Source: Atherix ibis (lineage: Eukaryota; Arthropoda; Insecta; Diptera; Athericidae). Taken from it: a stretch of DNA of 64,000 nt. Position numbers and translations under genes: made by a program. Within the stretch, counting starts at the first letter, position 1; each line of letters begins with the position of its first letter. The stretch covers positions 22,608,811-22,672,810 of the forward strand of contig OY282605.1 of assembly GCA_958298945.1 (NCBI GenBank). The letters run 5' to 3'. The notes under the pieces were generated by a model. It made no database searches. It saw nothing but the letters and a program-made list of their open reading frames with translations, and was not told the DNA's origin. Of the stretch, positions 1 to 10,540 are shown in pieces.

Positions 1-1984
1 CAATAATAAGGACGAAATACTTGTAATTCCAGTTATTTTTATAATTTCACATAAAATTAATAGATAAAAATTCCATTCTTTAGCTTCGTGGTAAGAGAGA
101 CTGTTCCACTTAAAATTGAATTGAATACGGAGGGCAGTTGGGGGTCTGTATGTATAATATCCATATTTACAATTTATTCTGTATTTGATATGATTCACAT
201 GTTAGAGTAATAATAGATAATAGAATCCTTACCGAAAATTTCAACACGACGGCACTTCACTTTCACTTTTACTTGCATTCCAACAGCAATAGTCAGTTAC
301 ACCGAGCCACACGTTAAAAAAAAACACAATAATACATTGACTATTATTAGGCATAGATGCTGTATTTAAGATAAAAATCTTAGATTTTACATTCGACCGA
401 CTAGAGTGATAATAAATTTGTTAGCAAAATTGCTAAAAATGATATCATTTGAGCAGAAATAACGAACGACAGGCGCGATGATAGTTGCCTTATTCGACTG
501 ACGAATCCGGGGCACAAAAACATTGAGGCGGCGGCATAGCCATAACACGTATAAGAACCCAACGAAATTCGATTCACCCAAGAAATGCGAACCACCCTCT
601 TTCTATGCTTCCGGCTAACTAATAGAACAACAGCAAGTGTGACATTCGAACCGCCTATGCTAGTGGATAAGGCCCGATTCAAGGTTGGATTAGGCAGTCT
701 TCTTATGGTTGCCATCAATTCCGTCCATCATCTCCATTCACCATTTCCTTTCCTGATTGGATATTATTTGCCCACATCGTGCGTAAATTGTTTTGGCACC
801 CCAAGCAATAGAAGTGTGTCCGTATAGAATTTAAAAAAGAAAATATAAATCGAAGAAGAACTACAAACTATATCGCCGCAAAGCTCAGCAAGTGTGATAA
901 GAAGTAGAAAAAAGAAAATAACGTGAACTTTATGCACGTGTGTCTGGTAAGGGTTTAGGGTGGTTAGTCTCTGCATACAGTCTAAATATGGAAACAAGGG
1001 CAGCCGTTCGAAAACTATATGAAAATTTATCTATTCGGGAAAAAAACAGTGACGTGATAGCGATCAGATATGGTAAAAGAGGCCAATAATAAGTGATGAG
1101 CTGCATTGTTTGCTGGTAATCCTCTCAGGTCTAACCGGGATTAACCTGCTTTTCAATCTGCTGATATCGTTTCAATACGTTTGCAAATGCTTTTGGCGGC
1201 TAACGCTCGATAGTGTGTAATCTTGTCATATCATCGTTTTGTAACAAGAGCACAATGCTCCAATTTTCATAAGCCAATCTGATATATTGTACAATCAAAT
1301 GCAGTTCAATATCACCTTTGGAGAGTTTCTTTTCTTAATTGTACACAATAAAAAACAAATCACATCCTATGCTAAAATTATGTATGAAAAGCAGGCAAAA
1401 AAGTTAAAAGAATAAAATATAAAAAAATAACCTAAAAAAAATTCTAAATTAAAAAAAACATTTTTTTTAGGAAAAAAAAACTTTTTTCAGAAAATACACA
1501 AAATGTTTTCTTAAATATTGAAATTTTTTTGCCAATTTAAAGAAACTAAAAATTTCTGAAAATAATACAAAACTTTCAGGTATGAATGAAAATTTATATT
1601 TACAAAAAAAACAAAACTAAAAAAAATGTTTTTTAAAATAAAAGAATTCGTCGTTAATGATTGGAAGTAAAAATGTCAATTTTGGGAGAGATAATTTTTT
1701 CAAAAACCCCCTCCCTTAAGGCAATTTATCTACAAATGACATCAAGTTTTTAATATTTTTAAAAGTATTTATTGTAAATTAAATACAAGTTTTGATCGAT
1801 TATGTTAAATAAGTTTTTCTATTGCTTATGGTACTAGATTCGGAATAAGTTCTTCTATCGCTTGTGGTACTAGATTCGGGTTCTCTAGATTCAGGTTTGC
1901 CCCTTTACTGATTAAAATTTGCGATGATTATGCTGCATCGATTGGAACAAAAGCGTTTTTGGCAATATAAGAGTGTGATTTCGA
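1..1984. other. Intergenic AT-rich DNA, no supported gene
   Basis: I recognise no gene here. Positions 440-1000 are less AT-rich and carry overlapping open frames of 64-105 codons on both strands, none with a family signature I know. From about 1370 the sequence becomes A/T homopolymer-rich. It could hide an old unrecognised mobile element. Confidence 0.5.
1810..1880. repeat. 36-bp tandem duplication (2 units)
   Basis: Two adjacent copies begin at 1810 and 1846. Each contains TGGTACTAGATTCGG and they differ by a few substitutions. The repeat lies just upstream of a mariner remnant. Confidence 0.7.
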
Positions 1985-2412
1985 CATGAGTGATAAAGAT
2001 GTCCTTCCTTCGCGTGCACCAAAAAACTTCAAAGACGCAGAACTGTAAGAACTAATTGATGAAAATCCAACTGAAACGCTCGAGGATTTGTCTACTTCAT
2101 TAATTGTTAATAGATCTATTGTCAGCAAGCGTTTCCATACAATGGGAATAGTTCAATTAATAGGAAATTTACTCCCATTTTAATTGAAGGAGAGAGACAT
2201 CGGTAGACGTTTGGTTACGTGCGAGATGCTAGCAGGACAACAGAAAAGAAAGGGTTCGAAGGTATCACTGGTGATTGTTAGTGACTGCATCTAAAAAGCT
2301 TGAATCGAGCTTTGAAAGAAAAACGGCCGGAATGGGACGATAGACTACCGACAACGCCAAGCCCTACGTTGTAAAACCGATCCAGAAATACTTGAAAGCA
2401 TTAGTGTAATGT
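1985..2412 (+). pseudogene. Mariner transposase relic
   Basis: The plus strand, with stops and gaps, reads APKNFKDAEL, then LIDENPTETLEDLSTSL, RSIVSKRFHTMG and RDIGRRLVTCEMLAGQQKRKG. This follows the second helix-turn-helix and the start of the catalytic domain of mauritiana-type mariner transposases. It then jumps to text like DNAKPYVVKPIQKYLKAL, the region around the second catalytic aspartate, so the TGDE motif segment is deleted. There are several in-frame stops and no TIR is visible. It lies directly beside an R1-like retrotransposon tail. It is a non-functional fossil. Confidence 0.75.
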
Positions 2413-2436
2413 TATATCGTTATACATACTATCGTT

Positions 2437-2512
2437 ATACATAATACCACGGGCCGCCTACGACATAGGGATTCAGATGCGCCCAATCAACGCGCAAAAC
2501 AAACCTGTCAAG
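2437..2512 (-). mobile_element. R1-like retrotransposon 3' tip, reverse orientation
   Basis: This segment matches the 3' terminal region of the R1-like element at 6868-8872 in reverse orientation. Shared blocks include CCGCCTACGACAT and the GCGCCCAATCAACGC stretch, which also recur near 15415 and 22655. The mariner at 2515 interrupts it. More of the same kind of sequence reappears at 4130. Confidence 0.6.
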
Positions 2513-2514
2513 TA

Positions 2515-3704
2515 CCAGGTATATAAGCTTAAAGCCGCTGTTTTTTAACAGCCCCATCTCTCGGGCAATTTATGGATACCACACCAAAAAAATTCCTTCT
2601 TTTTCGAGGCAATTTTCGGACGTCTTCGTAAGAATCGAAGTGCTGCTCAGCGAGCGCGTGGCCTATTAACGAAAACAGGTGGTAGTCGGAAGGGACCAGG
2701 TCTGGTGAATAAGCGGTGTGGGTTAGCACCTCTCAGTTGAGTGTCTCCAAGTAGTTTCGGAGCATTTTTGACGTGTGCGATGGTGCGTTTTCGTGGAGGA
2801 AAATCAGCTTGTAATGTCTTTGTTGATAATCCGTCCTTATTTCACGCAGAGGACGGTGCAATTTGATCAGTTGTTGGTGGTGGCGGTGGGCATTGATAGT
2901 TTCACCAAGTTTCACCATCTCATAGTAGACGATACCGTGCTGATCCCACCAAACGCACAGCATATTCTTCCGTCCGAAGCGATTTGGTCTTGGGGAAGAT
3001 GTTGATGGTTGGCCGGGACCAACCCACGATTTCTTGCGTTTAGGATTCTCAAAATATATCCTCGTTTCATCGCCTGTCACAATTCGATGCAGGAACGACT
3101 TTATTTTTTGTCTGGCGAGCAAGATTTCGCATGTATTTTGGCGTCGCTCCATCTGCCTATCGTTCAATTCATGCGGCACCCATTTTCCGATCTTTTCAAT
3201 CTTCCCCATAGTACGCAGATGCATGAAAATGGCTGGTTGAGTAATATCCAATTGCTCCGCGAGCATTTTTCGCGATTGGGTATCGTCTTCGTCCAAAAGA
3301 GCCTGCAATTGATGGTCCTCAACCTTCCTAGGCCGATTTTCACGCTTTTTGTCCCACAAGTCAAAATTCCCGTCTTTGAACTGACGTAACCAATCTCGGC
3401 ACGTTGTTTCCGATAAAGCCATGTCACCATAGGCCTCCATAAGCATTCGATGCGATTCGGCAACCGATTTTTTGAAATTGAACCACAAAAGCTGAGCTTT
3501 CCGCATATACTCTTTTTCTGGCACAAAACTAGACATGATTACCAAAGGAAAAATGTATGTTGTTGTACGAAATTGCTGACAATGTGCACTGACTAATGTT
3601 GACAGATGTCAAACTCAAAAAAAAGTATGGCGTGCCCATGGTAGCTTAATACGCTCACTCACGCCATCTATGACCAAACAGCGGATTTAAGTTTTTACAC
3701 CTGG
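2515..3704 (-). mobile_element. Mos1-like mariner, nearly full length
   Basis: The 1190-bp element is bounded by TIRs of about 28 bp. The left end starts CCAGGTATATAAGCTTAAAG and the right end is the reverse complement of CCAGGTGTAAAAACTTAAAT. A TA target-site duplication lies at 2513-2514 and 3705-3706. The ends differ at a few positions, so it is not a fresh insertion. It landed in R1-like 3' DNA. The same TIR sequence occurs at 23944, 24988 and 39280. Confidence 0.92.
2529..3545 (-). pseudogene. Mos1-like mariner transposase, broken
   Basis: From the MSSFVPEKE start near 3535 the frame runs 270 codons with two HTH regions, the WVPHELNDRQMERRQNT linker and VTGDET (first catalytic Asp). The second catalytic position reads FLHENAPSH, so Asp is replaced by Glu. 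The frame stops at 2733-2735, where TGG for the conserved Trp of LNWEVL has become TGA. It continues in the same frame with YSPDLVPSDYHLF (third Asp) and then hits a deletion after DVRK that scrambles the C-terminus. Family members are about 345 residues. The copy would be inactive for at least three reasons. Confidence 0.9.
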
Positions 3705-3706
3705 TA

Positions 3707-4129
3707 AAAGATTTTGCCAGTTCAGCTGGCTTGATTCAGTTAGTTCCATGCATCTCAATTACTTAACAAAACCGCAGATCGATTCAATCTAGCGCACTCT
3801 TCCTTGATTTTTTGCTTGGGACACTTCATGCATGGACATTCCATCCGGTCCCCTTTGTTTTTCTTCTTCTTCATCTTCTTCATCTTCTTTTTCATCTTTT
3901 TCAATTTATTTATCTTCTTCATCATCTTTATGTTTTTCATCTTCTTCATCTTCTTCATCTTTTTCAACTCCTTCTTCTTCGTCCTCATCTTTATCTTCTT
4001 CATGTTCTTCATATTCTTCGTCTTCTTCATCTTCTTCATGTTCTTCATCTTCTTCATCTTATTCTTCTTCTTAAACATCTTCCGTCAATTACAGTGGTAA
4101 GCGGTCTCAACAAGCAGACCGCTCCGTCA
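3707..4129. other. Spacer with TTC/ATC-rich microsatellite
   Basis: No gene is present. Most of the interval (about 3851-4074) is an imperfect TTCTTCATC microsatellite with 3- and 9-bp periodicity. It creates spurious Ser-, Phe- or Lys-rich frames in every reading phase. Confidence 0.8.
3851..4074. repeat. (TTCATCTTC)n imperfect microsatellite
   Basis: A run of TTC and ATC triplets lasts about 220 bp with occasional TTTTTC and TTTATT interruptions. Being a multiple-of-three repeat it stays open in several frames, but the translation is simple sequence only. Confidence 0.9.
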
Positions 4130-4405
4130 TTACTGCACACACATTTGTGCAACTACCTAGTCCTACCTCTAACCACCAGTTACCAGCAAGTTATCCTAAA
4201 CCTCTAATATCATCTACAGAAATAGCACCCGGGATTCTGCCATCTCCCTCAGCTCTAGTCCCAAGATAACCACAGCCATCCATGTTTCATCCAAAGGCTC
4301 CTCACCTTGGTCGAGCATAGAGGACGAACCTCCGTGAGGCTCCCAAGCCCCGTGGTACCAGTAAGTTCTATTTTTAAAAGTATCTGGTGAGTTTTCGTCA
4401 CTCAA
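4130..4405 (-). mobile_element. R1-like retrotransposon 3' UTR fragment
   Basis: On the minus strand this matches other R1-like 3' tails at 14905-15345, 15415-15880 and 22650-23010. Shared landmarks are TAAACCTCT followed by AGCACC, the AACCACAGCC block, GGTCGAGCATAGA and CCCGTGGTACC. It is heavily diverged. It may be the remainder of the copy whose 3' tip is at 2437-2512. Confidence 0.6.
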
Positions 4406-4469
4406 AGAGCTACAGTAATGAAACTTATAATTTCCTGGCGCTGCCAGACATAATTCTGTGGGGAAAATC

Positions 4470-4740
4470 CTTCCCCACCCGCCGTATTCACCAGATATTG
4501 CTCCTTTAGCTTTCGAATACAGTCAGGCATTTTCGGAGGTCGGTTCACTTCTAATAAAAGTCAAAAGAACCAGAACATTTCGTTCAAAGTATCCATTTAT
4601 CACCTGAAAGAGGGTAGAAGGTTGCCACTTTCGATGTGAGATACTTTGAATAAAATCATTCTGTATTTTATTAAATAAATAAATAAAAAACTTTGTTCAA
4701 AAAAGGACAAGAACTTATTCCTATAATTATTTAAAGGGCT
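4470..4740 (+). pseudogene. Mariner transposase C-terminal relic
   Basis: The plus strand reads PPYSPDIAP at 4480-4506, the mariner third-aspartate motif, followed by scrambled text and then a stretch resembling the C-terminal LPERW...KV...YFE ending near 4675. Only the last third of a transposase remains and no open frame survives. Confidence 0.45.
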
Positions 4741-6339
4741 TTAACGAGCTTTACGTAAGATTCCGTTCTTTTGGGGTAATTTTTTTGATGAATTTTTCAC
4801 AAATTTTCATCCATTATTTAATGAAAGTTGGTTTTTTAATTCTTTAAATTGTAAGGATTTTCTGCTTAGCTTAAGATTGATAGTTTAGGAAAAAACTCGC
4901 CCGATCTTAGAGGGCAATTGATATCATGAAATCTCAAAATAAGACGTCCTGAAAAAACTGAAATCACAGCAAACAGTCCCTTTTTTCGGATACAATAGCT
5001 TTCCTATAGTCAGTTGTGGAGTTTCACGTACCCATCGAGTGAGAAGTAAGCCACATAGCTAAAGACAATTTTCCTCTAAAAATCAGCATCCGAAGCCTGT
5101 TGTCACAGCGCCCCAACGTCGGATCTTTTGCTCAACATACACATATGTGCTTCAAATGGCACAAGTGTACTTTTCGAAACACAAAATGGATAAATAGTCA
5201 AGTCTGTGGGAGAACAGTTTTTTATAAATTTTCTACATTTTTGGTAAGAAACTCTCCGACTGAAAATTTCTAAATTTGAGATAAAAATTTATTTAGTTGG
5301 TGTTTTTGGCAAACGTTTTTTTTTGCTTTTTATTTATAAGAAAATCTTATGATTTATTAAGAAAAAAAAAACAAAATACAAAACGAATTTTTATTTTTTA
5401 ACTGGATTCAATTGAATTTTGAACTCTTAGGTGATAAGTGTGTTAGTCTACAAAACAAATAATTCCTAGATGATTCGTTCTAAATATAGCGTATTGTATA
5501 ATAAATTAAAGCTTTAAAAATTTCCCATCTAAAAAATATTCAATCGGTATTAATTAATTTTTAAATACATAATTTCTACGATATACATGAACCCATAAAA
5601 AATGCTTGCCGACAGATAGTCAGCTTTCACTCAGTTGATTAATACAAAATCGGAACGAAGCTATTGATTTTTTTTTTCAAAGCAAAACTGCCTTAGTTAA
5701 TTAGCACTAAATACTGAATAATGCTATGACCTTTGGAATTTTCTTGAATATTAAGAATAAGATTTATGAGCTATAAAAGTGATGTGAAGGAAAAACAATC
5801 AGTTGAATATTTATGGCACCAAAACCATGCGACCATCGGCGACCATTTTCTACATTAAAAAAAAAAAGTCCTTTTAATAATAATATTAATTTTATGCTAA
5901 ATAAAGCCATTATGAGTATATGAAATGGAATGGTTGAAATGGTTTATTTGTTCCCCTTTTATCGATTAGCGATTTTCTTAAATATTGACATTATAACAGC
6001 GTACACGTAATTCCTGAAGTAAATAAAATTTTCGTATACACGAAAGGAGAAGATTAGGATAATAATTGCTTGTCATAAATTTTCTTCTCATATTTTTGGC
6101 TAAAAATTTTATACACTTATTGTGAATATATTCAAATTTTCTAAATTATTAACTGTTACAGTAAATTAATATTACTATATGAGCCCTTCTTTTTTAAATA
6201 AAAAAAAAAGGATCGTATAGTAACTATACGTATAGTAACAAAGAGATGTGAAATGACAGGGATGTACTTTCCAAACTATACCATTTTGTGATTTGGAAAG
6301 TACATCCCTATCATTTTACAACTGTTTATCATTGATGAA
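4741..6339. other. AT-rich non-coding stretch
   Basis: This holds mostly A/T-rich sequence with poly-A and poly-T runs. No gene, TIR pair or RNA gene was recognised. The only structured item is the near-perfect inverted repeat at 6248-6319. Confidence 0.6.
6248..6319. repeat. 28-bp inverted repeat (hairpin)
   Basis: The left arm 6248-6275 and right arm 6292-6319 are reverse complements with three mismatches, around a 16-nt loop. The core arm sequence is GGGATGTACTTTCCAAA. The arms are not TIRs of any mariner family identified here. Confidence 0.85.
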
Positions 6340-6867
6340 TATCTAATGTGGTATTTATTTAGCACAAGGTTTGACATTTTATAATATGAAACGAATAACA
6401 CGTGTTATATGGAAACCTCTTTTGACAAAGAATTTTCAGAGATGAGGCTTTTTTTTTACGAACATTTTTTTAGAGATGATTTTTCGCACAAAATTCTTTC
6501 AGAGATGAGGCTAACCTTTAGTTATGTTAGGTGTATATGTCATTAATTAAAACTGCTTTATATATGGCTCTGAAAACCCACAAGTTACTATGGAGAAGCC
6601 ATTGTATTCGTGAAACGTGACTTTCTGAGCTGAAGATGTTATAATTTCTTTAAAATTAAGAAAGAGAGACCGTCAATTCTGACCAACTTTTATTTAAACA
6701 AAAATATTTTTTTTACCTAAACTAAAAATTTTTGATCTGAACCACATTAAGTTTCAACAAAACCGCTCCACAAGCCATACAAAACGACAAAAAATTTGAC
6801 TTTATAGCGCAAAAAGATCCTAGAACACTCATTTTCGTGCGATTTAACGCCGCTGTACTTTTTATTA

Positions 6868-8872
6868 GGTGATGAGAAGTGTTTGGCGGACTGTTCCCGC
6901 ACATGTAAGTAGCATTTACGGTGAATGCTTGGAGAGTGGTGTGTTTCCGCGTGAATGGAAAGTAGGAGACGTGGTCATCCTTCCCAAGTCTCCGGACGGG
7001 ATACGGACTGACCCGTCTTCCTGTAGGCCGATATGCTTACTGCCAGTATTCGGCAAGGTCCTCGAGCGAATGATGGTACACGTACACCTGTTGAATGTGA
7101 AGTTGGCAGGCTTCAATGTATCCGGCTCTCAGTATGGATTTACGAAAGGTAAATCGACTGAGGATGCCTGGATGCATGTAAGGCAGTATGTGGATGAAAG
7201 TGTGGGTAAATACGTATGTGGTGTGTTTGTAGATTTCAAGAATGCGTTCGGCTGCCTGCGATGGGATCGCATCATTGAGCGACTAGTGGAGGTTTCATGC
7301 GAGGAGGCTCCGCTATGGCGGAGTTACTTCCATGAACGATATGCGGTGGTGTGCGGGAATAATGGGAAGATTGTTCGCCAGATGGTGCGTTGCTGTCCAC
7401 AGGGATCTGTGGCCGGCCCCACTTTCTGGAATATGATGATGAATGGTCTCTTGGTGCAGTTGGAGGAGGCCGGCTGTATTGTGGTTGCATATGCGGACAA
7501 TCTTCTGCTCTTGATTGAGGGGGGGAGTAGGTCTGCGGTGGAAGTGGCGGGAAGCCGCTTTATGCATATGGTTTGTGAATGGGGGGAAAGTATGGGTGTG
7601 AGGGTTTCCGAAAGGAAAACCGTGTGCATGTTATTGAAGGGTTTTTTGGCGGCCAGTAGGCCGCCCAATATTCGTTTGAAGACGGTTGGGGTCCGATACG
7701 CGCGGGAAGTGAAGTACCTTGGGCTGAAGGTTGGGGAGAGGCTGAATTTTCGGCCTCACTTGCAACGTCTGAGGGGGCGCGTGGCCGGTTTGGTTGGAAT
7801 GTCCTTGCGAGTGCTTCGCAAGGAATGGGTGCTTCGGACCAGAACGGTGAGAATCCTGTACAGAAGTGTGTTTGTTCCATGTGCGATGTATGCGTCGTGT
7901 GTGTGGGCTGAAGGTATGCGCCACCAGTATGCGAGGGTGGCCATAAACTCAGTGCAGCGTTTGGTATTGTATGCATGTTTGAATGTGTGTAGGACCGTGT
8001 CGACCGAGGCGATGCAGGTTCTCATGGGAGAAATTCCATGGGACCTGGAGGTGCTGCGTGGAAGTATCCACTACCGTCTGCGGCGGGTCATCCCGCTGGC
8101 AGGTTGTCCGGTTGAGAATGATGAGGTTCAGAATCTTAGTCCGCGCCATCAGCGCGTACTGGTCCTGAACAAGATGCATGAGATATGGCAGCAACGATGG
8201 GATGAGAGTGTGAATGGCAAAGGACGTACATGTTCATACCGGATGTGTGCTTTTCCTCTGCGTATGGTTTTGAATTTGGAGTGTGGCCTGTGAGTGGATG
8301 TGAGTGGTGTGTGAATAAGTGCGTGAATGACACGCAGGGTGGCTACAACCGGCTGAGAGACCAAGGTTGATTTCGATTGTACCTTCGGGTTTTGGCGAAC
8401 CCGCGTACCTAAGCTGGCTTAGCGGTGCCTAGGAATTTACAAGATTCCTTACCGTAGCTCTACGAGCGGAGTACAAACCAAAGTACTCTTAAAACAAAAA
8501 TGGGTACCAAGGGGATCGGGAGCCCCACAGTAGAATATACTGTGGCCGATTGAGGTGAGGGGCCATTTGGCAGCTACGTGGTGGTTGTGGTTAATACGCA
8601 TGTCGCGGGTACGGTCTTCTGATCGCAGGTGGAAGGTAACTGGCAAATGTAGCAATGCATTGCACTTATCTCGGGCACTGTCACTGCTAATGACAGTAAA
8701 GGTTTAGATAGTCCTCGCCACCAGCAGGTGGAGAGTCAGCTTGTAACTGATTCTATCTGTTAACTGCCAGTAATGGTGGTGCGTTGATTGAGCGTATCTC
8801 GATTCCTATAGTCGTAAGCGACTCGTGGTCTTATGCGCGGGCAACGAAACCACGTTAAATAATAAACTATAA
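6868..8872 (+). mobile_element. 5'-truncated R1-like non-LTR retrotransposon
   Basis: The insertion is flanked by a perfect 15-bp target-site duplication, CTGTACTTTTTATTA, at 6853-6867 and 8873-8887. It comprises a reverse transcriptase frame (6869-8293), a 3' UTR of about 560 bp and an A-rich end, AAATAATAAACTATAA. GC content is clearly higher than in the surrounding DNA. The 5' truncation and duplicated target are hallmarks of target-primed reverse transcription. Its 3' UTR is the reference for fragments at 2437, 4130, 14660, 15410 and 22640. Confidence 0.9.
6869..8293 (+). CDS. R1-like reverse transcriptase, truncated ORF2
   Basis: The 474-codon open frame begins in mid-domain, so its start is an artefact of truncation. 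The first ATG is at 6872. Motifs seen: SCRPICLLPVFGKVLERM (about 51-68), GSQYGFTKGKSTEDA (86-100), motif A GVFVDFKNAFG (118-128), motif B PQGSVAGPTFWN (177-188) and motif C AYADN (207-211). In motif C the second catalytic Asp is Asn, encoded at 7499-7501. A thumb-like region follows. The endonuclease and ORF1 are missing. The C-terminal zinc-knuckle region is also mostly lost: the frame ends NLECGL, where the copy at 14660 continues HLLVECGLYKNL. It would be catalytically dead as written. R1-clade assignment is by motif style and is moderately sure. Confidence 0.88.
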   Translation: MMRSVWRTVPAHVSSIYGECLESGVFPREWKVGDVVILPKSPDGIRTDPSSCRPICLLPVFGKVLERMMVHVHLLNVKLAGFNVSGSQYGFTKGKSTEDAWMHVRQYVDESVGKYVCGVFVDFKNAFGCLRWDRIIERLVEVSCEEAPLWRSYFHERYAVVCGNNGKIVRQMVRCCPQGSVAGPTFWNMMMNGLLVQLEEAGCIVVAYADNLLLLIEGGSRSAVEVAGSRFMHMVCEWGESMGVRVSERKTVCMLLKGFLAASRPPNIRLKTVGVRYAREVKYLGLKVGERLNFRPHLQRLRGRVAGLVGMSLRVLRKEWVLRTRTVRILYRSVFVPCAMYASCVWAEGMRHQYARVAINSVQRLVLYACLNVCRTVSTEAMQVLMGEIPWDLEVLRGSIHYRLRRVIPLAGCPVENDEVQNLSPRHQRVLVLNKMHEIWQQRWDESVNGKGRTCSYRMCAFPLRMVLNLECGL

Positions 8873-9835
8873 CTGTACTTTTTATTATTAGAATATACAA
8901 AAAATCGTTTTTAAGTAGATAATTATCAATGTTAAAAGCATATAAAAATCAACATCCAACATAAAATGGCCGATTTACTCCCCCAAAATGTGCGAAAAAT
9001 TTATCAAAAGATGAATATCTTATTTATCACAAGGATTGCCATTTTATAATATGAAACGAATAACACGTAAAAATTGTTTTATATGGGAATCTCTTATGGC
9101 AAAATTTTTTCAGAGATGAGGCTTTTTTTACGATTATTCAAATGAAAATTGTTCAGAGATGAGGTAACTTCTAATTAGGTGTATTTGCAAAAATCAAAAC
9201 TTTCGTATGTGAGGCTCTGAAAACCCACAAGTGACTGTGGAGAAGCCATTGTATTCGTGAAAAGTGTTATAATTTTTTCACGAATACAATGGCTTCTCCT
9301 GGTATGCATTTTGGTCTGAAGGTGTTATAATTTCTTTAAAATTAAGAAAGAGAGACCATCAATTCTGACCAACTTTTTTTTTAAACAAAATTAATTTTTT
9401 TGATTATACTTAAAAATTTATATAAAAAAAAAACATTTGAAATTTCAATTAAACTATTCCACAAGCCATACAAAGCGATAAATTTTGACGTTATAGCGCA
9501 AAAAGATCCTAGAACACTCACTTTCAAGATTTCGTAACGTCAATTGGCCTCCAAGATCGTGTGATTTGACGCCATTATACAATACTTTTTATTAAAGAAT
9601 ATAAAAATCAACATCTATCAGCCCTACAAGAAACCACGTGGCAACCATTTAAACAATATAATATTTTGTATATAATGGCAAGGCTTATGCTATAAAATAT
9701 TTTATTAATATCTCAATATAAAGTATATTTTATTTATATTTATTTCCCAGAGAACAAATTTGACTGTATGATTGATGGTTTATGCATATTTGTTCGTATT
9801 TTTGTCAGTTGTTTTAAACTTGTAAAACAGTCAAC

Positions 9836-10540
9836 ATGTGTGAAGAAAAAGTGCACTTAAGACATTGTATGTTTTATGAGTTCCAAAAAAGAGAACAATG
9901 TGATGGAGGCAAAAAAAAACTTGTGTGGCGATTTTGTAGAAGACGCAGTAACAGCTTGAACATGACCGAGATTGTTTGCAAAATTTCGTTTGGGTGATTT
10001 TTCTTTGAAAGATGAACCCAAATCAGGAAGGCCATCAGATGTTCAATTCCACAGAAGAGGCCTTCAAGCTTGGAATTTATCAGACTACTGCTTTAGAGCA
10101 CATTAAAAGGCTTGGTTTTATGTCCAAACTCTCTGTTTGGGTACCACACGAATTAAGCGAAAAAAATTTAATGAATCGAATTTAAATATGATCTTTAAAT
10201 CTTGCTCATCACAAAGGGGAACCGTTTTTGGACCGCTTGGTGACTGGTGATGAAAAGTGAATAGTTTATAAACATGTGGTAAGGAAAAAGGGCACATATT
10301 AACAAAGGGGAGACAACCCAAAGCTGGCGTGTATCAAAAGAAAGTTATGTTGTGTTGTTGGTGGGATCGGAGGGGTATTGTCTACTATGAGTTGCTGAAA
10401 GAAAATTATATGGTCGATGCTGATCGTTACTGTTCGCAACTTTATTTTTTTAATAAAGAAATTCAACGTAAACGTCCATATTTGGCCAACAGAAAGGGTG
10501 TAATTCTTTTCCATGAAAAATATTCTTTTTTGGTTTTCTA
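9836..10540 (+). pseudogene. Mellifera-like mariner transposase relic
   Basis: It starts at an ATG (9836) with MCEEKVHLRHCMFYEFQK, the usual N-terminus of this mariner group. After many frameshifts and stops it reads HELSEKN near 10147, RLVTGDEK (first Asp) near 10240, then KKVMLCCWWDRRGIVYYELL in an open 70-codon stretch from 10329. It ends at RKGVILFHEK, just where the second catalytic Asp should be. The 3' third and both TIRs are absent. Confidence 0.8.

Larger units (their letters stand above)
6340..9690 (+). mobile_element. Tandem DD41D mariner relics split by an R1-like insertion
   Basis: Two head-to-tail degenerate copies, with a period of about 650 bp once the insertion is removed, flank and enclose the retrotransposon at 6868-8872. 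Each contains FSDEA-like text (6500s, 9110), GSENPQVTMEKPLYS (6570-6615; 9210-9260) and NWPPRSCDLT-like text (9545-9580). The tail reads PQNVRKI, resembling PEMCEKV, near 8985. Both copies lack the second catalytic aspartate segment. A further tail fragment at 6350-6395 repeats GAAACGAATAACACG, also found at 9052. All are pseudogenised. Confidence 0.7.

Noticed and set aside
387..827. Overlapping open frames of 64-105 codons on both strands
   Set aside because: No motif, no splice-consistent extension, and frames on both strands are open together, as expected by chance in a slightly GC-richer patch.
3755..4207. Lys/Met-rich, Phe-rich and Ser-rich open frames
   Set aside because: They are translations of the TTC/ATC microsatellite.
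7272..8364. Several minus-strand frames opposite the reverse transcriptase
   Set aside because: Shadows of the GC-richer plus-strand coding sequence.
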